Assembly: GCA_019057775.1 (NCBI GenBank)
Contig: JAHLWT010000008.1
Span: 1-17,308, forward strand
DNA: 17,308 bases
Direction: 5' to 3'
Source of the DNA: Promethearchaeota archaeon
Lineage (GTDB): Archaea > Asgardarchaeota > Lokiarchaeia > Sigynarchaeales > SOKP01
The notes beneath the pieces were generated by a model, which saw only the letters and a list, made by a program, of their open reading frames with translations, was not told where the DNA came from and made no database searches. Positions 6,424 to 14,684 of this stretch are shown piece by piece (the first letter of the stretch is position 1; each line of letters starts with the position of its first letter). A program made the translations under genes and the position numbers.

Positions 6424-7707
6424 ATTAGTGATAAAGTTCATGTGATTGGAGTAGGACATATTAAATTCGGAAAGAATTTTGATAAAACCGTAAAAAGTAT
6501 GACAGGTGAATCGTTAGGGTTAGCTCTAAAGGATTGTGAATTGCAGAAAAAGGATATTCAAGCTGCCTGGTTTAGTAATTCTGGATGGGGTCAGTCTGAA
6601 TTCCAACATTGCATAAGAGGACAGGTAGCTCTTAGTGCTAATGGTTTAGATAAAATACCAATTATTAACGTTGAAAATGCTTGCGCAAGTGGGAGTACAG
6701 CCTTTCATAGTGCGTGGACTGCAATAAAGGCGGGATTATATGACTGTGTCTTAGCAATTGGGACAGAAAAAATGTATTACGAAACATTTCCAATAGGGAG
6801 TCCAACCGGAATCAAGGGTATAAAAGGCCCGATGATGGGATTTATTTCTGGGACTGATGTAGAGAGAACATTGAAGACAATTGATTTACTGAAGAAGCAG
6901 ATTCAACAAGGAAATGAAGAAGCCGCAAAAAAAAGCGGAAACGAAGGGAAAACTAAAAAAAAACCTCATTCTGTTTTCATGGACTTTTACGCTATGGGAG
7001 CCCGTCAACACATGAAAACTCATGGAACGACACAGAAACAAATTGCGATGATCGCAGCAAAAAATCATAACAACTCGACGATGAATCCATTAGCTCAATA
7101 TACTTTTCCGCAAACTGTTGATCAAGTTTTAGAAGATTATGTAGTGGCATATCCATTAACAAGATCAATGTGTGCCCCGATTGGAGATGGTTCGGCGGCG
7201 GCAATACTCTGCTCTGAAAAATATTTAGAGAAAAATCCACATTTGAAAGAAAGATCAATTTTACCGCGCGCTTCTATTTTAAGGTCTGGTTCATGGAAAA
7301 AAGATAATGTATGCGAAAGAGCTGTCACCGCCGCTTATGAAATGACGGGGTTAAAGCCAGATGATATAAATGTGGCTGAGGTTCACGATGCTACCGCATA
7401 TGCCGAACTTAATGTAATTGAACAGTTAGGTTTTTGCCCTATTGGTCAAGGAGGCCCATTAGTAGAGAGTGGTGCTACTCAAATCGATGGGAAGATACCC
7501 GTTAATCCTAGTGGAGGCTTATTGGCCCGTGGTCATCCTATTGGGGCTTCAGGGTTAGCACAGATCTATGAATTAGTTACTCAATTACGTGGAGAAGCAG
7601 GAAAAAGGCAAGTAAAAGATGCTAAAATAGCATTAGCCCATAATGGGGGCGGTACCATTGGAACTGGAGAAGCAGCACTATGTATACATATCCTAGAGAG
7701 GCAGTAA
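6424..7707 (+). CDS. SCP2-type thiolase, probable non-canonical ATT start
   Basis: Second thiolase-fold protein, 427 residues from ATT 6424 or 421 from GTG 6442. Numbering from the ATT, Cys87 is in E-N-A-C-A-S-G, His321 in V-H-D-A, His371 in G-H-P-I-G-A, and His406 in H-N-G-G-G replaces the classical Cys. A Lys/Gln/Glu-rich insertion (about 156-181) lies in the loop domain. The ATT start gives (M)-S-D-K-V-H-V-I-G-V-G, the usual beginning of this family. The GTG start would clip the first beta strand. GAGATGAT sits 5 nt before the ATT; a weaker GTGAT sits 9 nt before the GTG. No DUF35 gene adjoins it, unlike the first thiolase. It is divergent from the second hydratase and the IS now separates them. 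Confidence 0.9.
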   Translation: MSDKVHVIGVGHIKFGKNFDKTVKSMTGESLGLALKDCELQKKDIQAAWFSNSGWGQSEFQHCIRGQVALSANGLDKIPIINVENACASGSTAFHSAWTAIKAGLYDCVLAIGTEKMYYETFPIGSPTGIKGIKGPMMGFISGTDVERTLKTIDLLKKQIQQGNEEAAKKSGNEGKTKKKPHSVFMDFYAMGARQHMKTHGTTQKQIAMIAAKNHNNSTMNPLAQYTFPQTVDQVLEDYVVAYPLTRSMCAPIGDGSAAAILCSEKYLEKNPHLKERSILPRASILRSGSWKKDNVCERAVTAAYEMTGLKPDDINVAEVHDATAYAELNVIEQLGFCPIGQGGPLVESGATQIDGKIPVNPSGGLLARGHPIGASGLAQIYELVTQLRGEAGKRQVKDAKIALAHNGGGTIGTGEAALCIHILERQ

Positions 7708-7849
7708 GAGTTTTCTTTCCAAATGCTCGAAGAATTTCTTCCATTCTTAGCTTTACACCATCCTTCATCAACTGTTCACAATGAGTCATAATGTAAAATT
7801 AATTAATTCTACTGCTTTCATTAAATTTCAACAAGTTAGAAGCTTTCTG

Positions 7850-8701
7850 TTAGTTATCAAAAGCATTTAGAATTTTATCAAACCGTTCTTTTACTAAACC
7901 CTTTAAAAGGTCATCTTTATGTGTCAGAATATAAAATTCCTCCTCTTTAATGCCTTGGATAATAATTTTGGCTGATTCTTCAGCAGAAATAGGTGGGGAA
8001 TCTTCAAGAGCAGCATCTATATTAGCATAAATGACTTCATTTCTTGAATCTTCAATTTCTTCAGTTGGGTCGTTTTGGAATTCTACTGGACGATGAATAT
8101 CACCATAAAATATTCGAGTTATTACCCATCCCGGGCATACAACCGAGACTTTAATTTTAGACCCGACAAGTTCCATTTCATTCTTTAAAGTCTCACTTAG
8201 AGAGACAACTCCATGTTTTGCGACTCCATAAATTGCCCCTCCAGGACCTGATCCCGACAACAATCCCTCAATCGATGAAACATTTACGATATGGCATTCT
8301 ATATCCTGTTTTAACATGATCGGAGTAAAAATTCTTACTCCATGTATTACACCAAAAAGACACACGCCAAGTTGCCATTCCCAATCTTTTAAGGTGTAAT
8401 TCCAAGTATATTTAGAATTAGATGTTCCAGCGTTATTAATCAACAAATGAATTGCTCCAAATTTATCAACAGTTTCTTTAGCCAATGCCTCAATATCTGT
8501 GGATTTTGAAACATCAGTCAAAACTGCGAGGAAAGGTGCTCCCATTCGCTCCAATTTTCTCTTAGCTCTTCTCAAAAACTTTTCATCTATATCAGCTAAG
8601 ACCACTTTCATACCTTCTTCGGCACATTGAATTGCAAGCGCTAAACCGATACCACTTCCTGCCCCCGTGATGACTGCAACCTTATCTTTCAGATCTTTCA
8701 T
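7850..8701 (-). CDS. SDR-family NAD(P)-dependent oxidoreductase
   Basis: Rossmann-fold short-chain dehydrogenase of 283 residues. The cofactor motif T-G-A-G-S-G-I-G spans 12-19. Asp37 at the end of the second strand favours NAD(H). N-N-A-G spans 89-92. Ser143, Tyr158 and Lys162 form the catalytic core. The tetrad Asn, usually in V-N-L, is Cys114 here (V-C-L-F-G). A C-terminal stretch after about 200 is longer than in 250-residue classical members and may shape the substrate pocket. It follows the other SDR gene by 30 bp on the same strand, so they are probably co-transcribed. A 3-hydroxyacyl-CoA or other alcohol substrate is plausible from context only. Confidence 0.9.
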   Translation of the reverse strand: MKDLKDKVAVITGAGSGIGLALAIQCAEEGMKVVLADIDEKFLRRAKRKLERMGAPFLAVLTDVSKSTDIEALAKETVDKFGAIHLLINNAGTSNSKYTWNYTLKDWEWQLGVCLFGVIHGVRIFTPIMLKQDIECHIVNVSSIEGLLSGSGPGGAIYGVAKHGVVSLSETLKNEMELVGSKIKVSVVCPGWVITRIFYGDIHRPVEFQNDPTEEIEDSRNEVIYANIDAALEDSPPISAEESAKIIIQGIKEEEFYILTHKDDLLKGLVKERFDKILNAFDN

Positions 8702-8731
8702 GATGATGCTTGGTTTGTCTTTTAATTCTAA

Positions 8732-9631
8732 TCACAAGTAATCTTCAATATTTATTCCGCGTTTATGAAAACTTTCCACCATATTTTTAGCATTTGTGCT
8801 TTGAAATTCTACTAGAAAATTCTCATACTCTTGAAGATCTCTTCCTTTTAAGGATAAGATCTCCAATAAACTTTTATTATCAAAAATATATAACTGATTC
8901 TTTTTAATTCCACGTATGTATTTCTTTACAGCCCTATCTGCGGACATTCCGAGTTTAGATATTTCCTCTCTTAATTCCCCATAAACTTTTTCTATTTTTT
9001 CCTTACCATAATCTTTCAATAATTTTGGTGAAATCTTGATATCACTCGCAAACCAAATATTCGTATTAATTATCGTGGGAACAATCACAGATACGTTTAT
9101 TCCGGAATTTTTAAGGCGAGAAAATAAAGCTTCTGATAGTCCTACTACAGCAAATTTGGATGTGATATAGGGAAGTGGTTCTGTTGATCCAAAAATGCCT
9201 GATCCTGAAGATACGTTTACCATGTGACCAGAACGTTTTTCAATCATACGTGGTACAAACACCTTTAGTGAATAGATTATACTCATTAAATTTACATCCA
9301 GCACTTTTTTCCAATCTTCTATCTCTAAATTCTCTATTCCTCCCACAATAGCAATTCCTGCGTTATTTATTAATAGATCTACGTCTCCTAATTTGGAATA
9401 GAATTTTTCGGCTATAACTTTGAAGTCTTCAAATTTTGACACATCGCACCTATCAGAATATACTTTTGTACCTAATTCTTCAATTTCGTTTTTGACTTTT
9501 TCTAAACCTTCTATATTAATATCTGTGATATAAAGGTTCATCCCTTCTTTTGCTAGAGCTAATGCAAAAGAGCGTCCTATCCCACTTGCAGCCCCGGTAA
9601 TAAGGCAATTTTTATTTTTTAATTCTTTCAT
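8732..9631 (-). CDS. SDR-family NAD(P)-dependent oxidoreductase (upstream paralogue)
   Basis: Short-chain dehydrogenase of 299 residues from the ATG at 9631. A GTG at 9640 in the same frame would add three residues. The ATG is preferred because it gives M-K-E-L-K-N-K, aligned with M-K-D-L-K-D-K of the neighbouring SDR. From that ATG: T-G-A-A-S-G-I-G at 12-19, Asp37 (NAD preference), N-N-A-G at 89-92, and the complete tetrad Asn114, Ser142, Tyr155 and Lys159. The C-terminal part (from about 195) is extended and rich in Lys and Glu. It is the first gene of a two-gene SDR transcript. The pair probably arose by duplication and then diverged in C-terminus and active site. Confidence 0.9.
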   Translation of the reverse strand: MKELKNKNCLITGAASGIGRSFALALAKEGMNLYITDINIEGLEKVKNEIEELGTKVYSDRCDVSKFEDFKVIAEKFYSKLGDVDLLINNAGIAIVGGIENLEIEDWKKVLDVNLMSIIYSLKVFVPRMIEKRSGHMVNVSSGSGIFGSTEPLPYITSKFAVVGLSEALFSRLKNSGINVSVIVPTIINTNIWFASDIKISPKLLKDYGKEKIEKVYGELREEISKLGMSADRAVKKYIRGIKKNQLYIFDNKSLLEILSLKGRDLQEYENFLVEFQSTNAKNMVESFHKRGINIEDYL

Positions 9632-9714
9632 ACATTCCACTTTGTATGATATTATAATTATCAGTAAATATTTATTTTTACAAGTTTAAAGCCAAAGCTT
9701 AATATATTATTAGA

Positions 9715-9754
9715 TTTTACATGACTACTATAAGTAGTAGATTGTTTTACATGA
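9715..9754. repeat. Direct repeats flanking a short hairpin between opp and SDR genes
   Basis: TTTTACATGA occurs at 9715-9724 and 9745-9754, 30 bp apart. Between them lies the inverted repeat ACTACT (9724-9729), ATA, AGTAGT (9733-9738). It is just 3' of the OppF-like stop and upstream of the SDR pair, so it could mark transcript end or a regulator site. Confidence 0.35.
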
Positions 9755-9758
9755 TGTT

Positions 9759-11567
9759 TTATTCTATAGTTGCGTTTTCTTTAATATTAATACCCGCTTT
9801 GCTTTTTGAGACAGGAGGATTAACACACCAAATATAATGACCTTCTTCGATTTTGATTTGATGAGGTAATTCAAATTCACATTCTTTTGTGCGAGCATCT
9901 GAAACACAGCGTGGATTAAAATGACATCCAGGAGGAGGTGCTATAGGACTCGCAACTTCCCCACGAATAACAAAACTTATCTCTTGATTATATGGATCGA
10001 TTTCAGTTCTTGAAGAGAGAAGTGCTTGGGTATAAGGATGTGCCGGATTTGAAAAAATTTGATTAGTATCTCCAACTTCAACAAATTTACCTAAATACAT
10101 AACTGCAACTCGATCAGCGATATGATTTACAACAGATAAGTTATGAGTAATAAAAAGAAACCCATATCTATACTTTTTCTGTAAGCCTTTTAATAGATTA
10201 AGAATCTGGGCTTGTACTGATACATCCAGTGCAGACGTTGGTTCATCCAAAATAATTAGATCTGGATTGCATGCTAATGCTCTTGCAATAACAATTCTTT
10301 GTTTTTGACCACCTGAAAATTCATGAGGGTAGCGATCCAAATGTTCTCGTTTTAAAGAAACTTGTTCTAATAATTTTAAGACATGTGCCCTAATTTTACT
10401 CTTTTTTATTATACCTAACAAATTTTTGAAGGGTTCGCCAATTATTTCTACTATTTTCATTCGAGGATTTAATGAAGCATCAGGATCCTGAAAAACTATT
10501 TGAATTTTTCGTCTTAACTTTTTTGTATACACCTCAGGTATTAACTCGCCGTTAAAAGTTATCTCTCCAGAAGTTGTTTCAACTAATCCTAAAATCGCAT
10601 TTGCAACAGTAGTTTTGCCACATCCACTTTCTCCTACTAGACCAAGAGTTTCTCCTGTTTTTATCTCAAAATTGACTCCATCTACAGCTTTAACAGCACC
10701 TATTTGTCTTTTAAGCATTCCTCCGAGAAGAGGGTAATAAACTTTAAGATCCTTTGCTTGGAGTAAATTCTTTCCTTTTTCAAGAACTTGTAACTCTCTA
10801 AATTCTTGGTAAGGAATACTATTATATGCAATTTGCTTTAAAATAATCGCAGTGATTATCGCACTTATAAAACTTATAGCAAAAAATATAGGGAAATCAT
10901 AATAAAAACCTAAAGGTTGATTTGTAAAAGAATATGTTAAAATGTAGAATCCGGGTATTAAACTGACGATTGAAATTATCTTTTTTCTTTTGATTAACTG
11001 TACTTTATCCCCCCAGTAACTAAAAAATCCCGTAAAACCTAGTATGGCAAAAAGTGAAATAATAAAGATTGTTTCAGCGCCAGTAAGTTGGTCATTATCA
11101 ATTTTAGCAATTTCTGCTAAAGTTAGAAGGAGATCTAACACTAACCTAAAAACATATACTAAAGCGAATAAAGAAAACTGGATCACAATTGTAAATAATG
11201 TAGATTGTTTAAGATCATATTCATATAATTTCATCGCAACTATAATTCCAATTAGGAAACTTACTGCTATTTTAAATATTTCTAATAAAATATTTTCACC
11301 TAAAAAAGCAGTGAAACCTAAACTAAATAATAATCCGATAATTAACCAGGGGATATTTATAATAAGTGCCTTTTTTAATGAATTATCCCACTTTTTTTCT
11401 TTCGGTTCGAATGATTCTTCTTTAATGTCATCCTCAACCTTATCCCAAAAACTTAAGATAGATAATCTATAACTTCGTATTAAAAAGACACCAATAGTAA
11501 ACACTATAAACAAGATAGCGACTTCTTTTAATCCTTCGAAAAACGTATTTGTTATGGCTAATATCAC
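9759..11567 (-). CDS. OppF/DppF-like ABC ATPase with N-terminal membrane domain
   Basis: Oligopeptide-type ABC ATPase of 602 residues. Residues 1-250 form a polytopic membrane domain with hydrophobic segments near 15-32, 67-87, 98-116, 123-150, 166-184, 198-213 and 225-247. A complete nucleotide-binding domain follows: Walker A G-E-S-G-C-G-K-T (312-319), Gln360, signature F-S-G-G-Q (417-421), Walker B ending Asp441-Glu442, and His475. The C-terminal oligopeptide-transporter region has Cys548, Cys554, Cys563 and Cys581, the pattern that can hold an iron-sulfur cluster in Dpp ATPases. Usual OppF proteins are soluble and about 320-330 residues, so the N-terminal half is the oddity. The start is GTG at 11567 with GGGAGAT 4 nt upstream; the ATG 2 bp earlier meets a stop at once. 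Last gene of the operon. Confidence 0.9.
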   Translation of the reverse strand: MILAITNTFFEGLKEVAILFIVFTIGVFLIRSYRLSILSFWDKVEDDIKEESFEPKEKKWDNSLKKALIINIPWLIIGLLFSLGFTAFLGENILLEIFKIAVSFLIGIIVAMKLYEYDLKQSTLFTIVIQFSLFALVYVFRLVLDLLLTLAEIAKIDNDQLTGAETIFIISLFAILGFTGFFSYWGDKVQLIKRKKIISIVSLIPGFYILTYSFTNQPLGFYYDFPIFFAISFISAIITAIILKQIAYNSIPYQEFRELQVLEKGKNLLQAKDLKVYYPLLGGMLKRQIGAVKAVDGVNFEIKTGETLGLVGESGCGKTTVANAILGLVETTSGEITFNGELIPEVYTKKLRRKIQIVFQDPDASLNPRMKIVEIIGEPFKNLLGIIKKSKIRAHVLKLLEQVSLKREHLDRYPHEFSGGQKQRIVIARALACNPDLIILDEPTSALDVSVQAQILNLLKGLQKKYRYGFLFITHNLSVVNHIADRVAVMYLGKFVEVGDTNQIFSNPAHPYTQALLSSRTEIDPYNQEISFVIRGEVASPIAPPPGCHFNPRCVSDARTKECEFELPHQIKIEEGHYIWCVNPPVSKSKAGINIKENATIE

Positions 11568-11624
11568 ATTTATCTCCCGTTTCTTCTATTTTGGATAACT
11601 TATTGAAAATTATAATTTTATTTT

Positions 11625-11634
11625 TTTATATATA
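11625..11634 (-). promoter_or_regulatory. Internal TATA-like element before the OppF-like gene
   Basis: The minus strand reads TATATATAAA followed by an A-rich stretch, about 60 bp before the GTG start. It lies directly downstream of a 25-bp palindrome. It could give the last operon gene its own promoter. Confidence 0.4.
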
Positions 11635-11636
11635 TT

Positions 11637-11661
11637 ATTTCTTTAGATAATCTAAAGAAAT
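11637..11661. repeat. Perfect 12-bp-arm palindrome between the two ATPase genes
   Basis: ATTTCTTTAGAT (11637-11648), one A, then ATCTAAAGAAAT (11650-11661). It begins 1 bp after the OppD-like stop. In the transcript it is followed by A-rich rather than U-rich sequence, so it is not a standard intrinsic terminator. It is either an operator for the internal promoter or an RNA-stability hairpin. Confidence 0.6.
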
Positions 11662-11662
11662 T

Positions 11663-13630
11663 CTAGCTTATGTTGTTCTTTCCACTTTGATCTATTGATT
11701 TTTTTGCTAGATCTTTGTATTTTGGATCATAAAGGTGACAGGCAACAAAATAGTCCCTCTCAATTTCTATAGTTTTTGGAACAAAAGAATCACATGGTTC
11801 GAAACAAAACTCACATCGAGGATGAAATCTACACCCTGAAGGTGGATATATTAAATTAGGGACCATTCCAGGGATTACATCTAGTAATTCTTTCTTCTTT
11901 CCAACAACGGGTACAGAAGATATTAGTCCTTTTGTATAAGGGTGAAATGGTTTTGTAAAGAGTTGTTTTATTTCTCCATATTCTACAATATATCCACTAT
12001 ACATTACAGCCACTTGATCGCACATTTTGGAGATGATCCCTAAGTCATGAGTAATAAACAGAATTGAGGTATTATACTTCTCCTTTAGCCCTTTCATTAA
12101 CTTTAGAATTTGATTTTGGACTGTTACATCCAATGCGGTGGTAGGTTCATCTGCTATTAAAAGTTTGGGGCTACATGCAAGTCCCATGGCAATTTGGACT
12201 CTTTGACGCATTCCACCACTTAATTCATGAGGATATCTATCATAAACCATCTCTGGAAAAGGGATATTTAAATCTCTTAACAATTCTTGACTCCAATCTC
12301 GAGCAACACTATAAATACTCTTATCAGAATGTTTTGAGGCTTCTATGAGCAACTCATTTTCCATATGCAAGAGATAGACTTCAGCAATTTGGTCACCTAT
12401 TTTAAAAATAGGATTTATAGAATTAAGTGGATCCTGAAAAATCATAGTAATATCTTTCCCTCGATACTTTAGCATTTCAAGTTCAGATTTTTGAAGTAAA
12501 TCCTCACCTCGAAATATAACTTGTCCCTTTTCAATTTGACCAGGAGGCCGTACAACTTGAAGAATAGATAGTGCTGTAACTGACTTGCCACATCCAGTTT
12601 CCCCTACAAGGCCAAGAGTCTCTCCTTTACGTATTCTGAAAGAAACACCTTCAACTGCGCGCACAATACCTTCTTCTGTGTAAAAGTAAGTTGTAAGACC
12701 GTTAACATCTAAAATTACATTATTTTCCCCCATCTTACTAAATTCAGGCAGTTTTTTTTCAGTAACATCAAGTGCTCTCTGAACTTTCATTTGACTCTCT
12801 TTAGTAGCAGCTGGTAAAAATTTCAACTTTAAAGAAGCAAAGAATGTTGCTATATATATTCCAGAAACCACTCCAAAAAGTACACGGATATCTTGTTCAA
12901 ATAAATTTATTCCAAATAATCTTTTTAAATAGATCTCAAAAATGAAGAGCTGGATTGACCATATCCCAAATGCAATAATAAACCCGACAATCATGGATTT
13001 CTTAAGTATTTCTTTAGGAAGCCTTTTATCAATTGACCTAGTCTTTTGAATTAGGTATGTAAAACTAATATCTATAATAAGAGCACCAAAAGCCCAAATA
13101 AATCCAAGATAAAAAACGTCAGGTTCTGCACTAACATTAATTTTTAGTAGATCAATAAGTTCAACTACCCGAATTTGTAGAATATCAATTGATAAAAATA
13201 ATGCTGCTATAATCCAGATAATTACAACAAATATTTTAACTGCTTTTTTAAATTGACGATTATTAAGAAAAGAGTCGATGTTTATATTTTCCTTTATACT
13301 AAATCTGTTCAAATAAATTTTGAGAAAAGGAAAAAATAATGTGACCATTATCCCAAAAAGGAATATATCATTATTTAAAATTCTAAAAATAAAAACCCAA
13401 TATCCAAGAAGTTCGAAACTAAATCGTATTCCCAGAATTATACCAAAAAGTATTAGAGTACTAACTAGTGAACTTCTTTTATATATTTTTTTTGGTATCT
13501 GAATCTCTTCTGGAAGAAAATTGTTTACTGTAACAACTGTGATATATAAAAGTACAGCAGAAATTAAAGCTTCTATCAGCGCTAATCCGAAATTTGATTG
13601 GTATATTACCTGAAATATTATCCCTATAAT
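11663..13630 (-). CDS. OppD/DppD-like ABC ATPase with N-terminal membrane domain; ATT start proposed
   Basis: Oligopeptide ABC ATPase. The first ATG (13348) gives 561 residues, but the frame stays open upstream past 13685. That stretch encodes hydrophobic helices and has no ATG, GTG or TTG. GAGGGGAT (13636-13643) lies 5 nt before an ATT at 13630, giving 655 residues. Numbered so, membrane segments lie near 16-36, 54-82, 88-108, 130-151, 172-194, 212-235 and 251-272. The nucleotide-binding domain has Walker A G-E-T-G-C-G-K-S (343-350), Gln399, L-S-G-G-M (470-474), Walker B Asp494-Glu495 and His528. Cys600, Cys606, Cys613 and Cys631 match the Dpp cluster pattern. The start would be 17 bp after the OppC-like stop. 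Usual OppD proteins are soluble, about 330 residues. The ATPase is certain, the extension likely, the exact start less so. Confidence 0.85.
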   Translation of the reverse strand: MIGIIFQVIYQSNFGLALIEALISAVLLYITVVTVNNFLPEEIQIPKKIYKRSSLVSTLILFGIILGIRFSFELLGYWVFIFRILNNDIFLFGIMVTLFFPFLKIYLNRFSIKENINIDSFLNNRQFKKAVKIFVVIIWIIAALFLSIDILQIRVVELIDLLKINVSAEPDVFYLGFIWAFGALIIDISFTYLIQKTRSIDKRLPKEILKKSMIVGFIIAFGIWSIQLFIFEIYLKRLFGINLFEQDIRVLFGVVSGIYIATFFASLKLKFLPAATKESQMKVQRALDVTEKKLPEFSKMGENNVILDVNGLTTYFYTEEGIVRAVEGVSFRIRKGETLGLVGETGCGKSVTALSILQVVRPPGQIEKGQVIFRGEDLLQKSELEMLKYRGKDITMIFQDPLNSINPIFKIGDQIAEVYLLHMENELLIEASKHSDKSIYSVARDWSQELLRDLNIPFPEMVYDRYPHELSGGMRQRVQIAMGLACSPKLLIADEPTTALDVTVQNQILKLMKGLKEKYNTSILFITHDLGIISKMCDQVAVMYSGYIVEYGEIKQLFTKPFHPYTKGLISSVPVVGKKKELLDVIPGMVPNLIYPPSGCRFHPRCEFCFEPCDSFVPKTIEIERDYFVACHLYDPKYKDLAKKSIDQSGKNNIS

Positions 13631-13635
13631 TGTTA

Positions 13636-13643
13636 ATCCCCTC
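13636..13643 (-). promoter_or_regulatory. Ribosome-binding site for the ATT-started OppD-like gene
   Basis: On the minus strand GAGGGGAT matches GAGGTGAT at 7 of 8 bases, begins 4 nt after the OppC-like stop and ends 5 nt before ATT 13630. No other usual start codon is within reach, so this site is the main support for the chosen start. Confidence 0.55.
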
Positions 13644-13647
13644 TTTA

Positions 13648-14640
13648 TTAAATTTTTAATTTGGGATCTAACGCATCCCTCAAACCATCACCTAATAATA
13701 TAAACCCTATAGCTGTTATTCCAATAAAAAGTCCCGGCCAAAAAGCAGGTCCAATGGCTGTCATTCTGGCTCTAGAATACAAAATATCTGTGCCCCAATC
13801 AGTGACTGTTGGATCACCCATGCCTAAAAAGGCAATACTTGCAAATCCTAAAACTGAAAATGCCATTGAGCCAAATAGAGAGATTAAAATAGGTGAAAGT
13901 GCGTTAGGAAAAACGTGTTTAAACATTACTTTTATTTTATCAGCACCACCAGTGATAGCAGCACGAACATAAACATTTTGTTTTACTTGTAAAACTAAAG
14001 ATCGAACAAATCTAGTATTAAGAGGTATGTAAAGAAGACCCCAAATTAAGAGAATATTAATTAATGCACCACCTAACATTGGAACAATGATTATTACAAG
14101 AATTAAGGTAGGTAGAGCATACATAAAATCTACAATACGCATCATAATTGTATCAACCCAACCACCAAAGTATGCCGAAATTGTCCCAAAAATAATACCA
14201 CCGGTTACGGAAATGAAAACTGGAAACATAGCAGCTGTCATTGCCGTTCTAGCACCCCAAATTAACCTTCCAAGTAGGTCAAACCCAAATTTTGTGGTAC
14301 CTAAAGGATGAGCTAATGAGGGATCTTCGAAAGGTAAACTATCATCAGGTAAATATGGTACAGCTAAATTATTGATAGTAAAAGGTGTTAGCCATGGAGC
14401 GTATACAGCCAATATTATTATAAAAAGAATCATTGCAAGGCCTATTAACGTTAACGGTGTAATTATGCGGCGGAATAATCTCCTCTTTGACTTTGTCATT
14501 TCAATTTGATTTTGACGAGCAGTATATTCAGGATCACGCCACCCGGGGATTAAAAAAAACTTCAATAACCGTTTTATATTTTTTCTTTTTTTATTTGGTG
14601 TTACTTCAGATTCATTCAGTATCACTTGGTCTGTTGTCAT
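13648..14640 (-). CDS. OppC/DppC-like ABC transporter permease
   Basis: Inner permease subunit of 330 residues. A Lys-rich cytoplasmic N-terminus of about 58 residues, longer than usual, contains the P-G-W-R-D-P segment (32-37). Transmembrane helices lie near 59-81, 133-157, 166-189, 190-206, 248-273 and 298-318. The G-T-T-K-F-G-F-D-L-L-G-R segment (114-125) is characteristic of DppC. The EAA coupling loop, R-A-A-I-T-G-G-A-D with downstream F-P-N-A-L (226-248), contacts the ATPases. With the OppB-like subunit it forms the membrane channel for peptides or a related solute. GGTGAT lies 3 nt before the ATG. The OppB-like gene ends 44 bp upstream. Confidence 0.95.
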   Translation of the reverse strand: MTTDQVILNESEVTPNKKRKNIKRLLKFFLIPGWRDPEYTARQNQIEMTKSKRRLFRRIITPLTLIGLAMILFIIILAVYAPWLTPFTINNLAVPYLPDDSLPFEDPSLAHPLGTTKFGFDLLGRLIWGARTAMTAAMFPVFISVTGGIIFGTISAYFGGWVDTIMMRIVDFMYALPTLILVIIIVPMLGGALINILLIWGLLYIPLNTRFVRSLVLQVKQNVYVRAAITGGADKIKVMFKHVFPNALSPILISLFGSMAFSVLGFASIAFLGMGDPTVTDWGTDILYSRARMTAIGPAFWPGLFIGITAIGFILLGDGLRDALDPKLKI

Positions 14641-14684
14641 TAAATCACCTTTTTATTTTAGAATTTTATTATCTTCAACACTCC

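Noticed and set aside
7708..7849. Possible small gene or RNA in the convergent gap between thiolase and SDR
   Set aside because: No frame, hairpin or conserved motif stands out; it holds only AT-rich spacer with AATTAATTAATT.
11044..11472. Plus-strand open frame of 142 codons
   Set aside because: It lies antisense to the membrane domain of the OppF-like gene and has the low-complexity make-up of a complemented hydrophobic coding sequence, with no ribosome site or recognisable domain.
11637..11661. Palindrome as an intrinsic terminator of the OppD-like gene
   Set aside because: In the transcript direction the hairpin is followed by A-rich, not U-rich, sequence and the operon continues.
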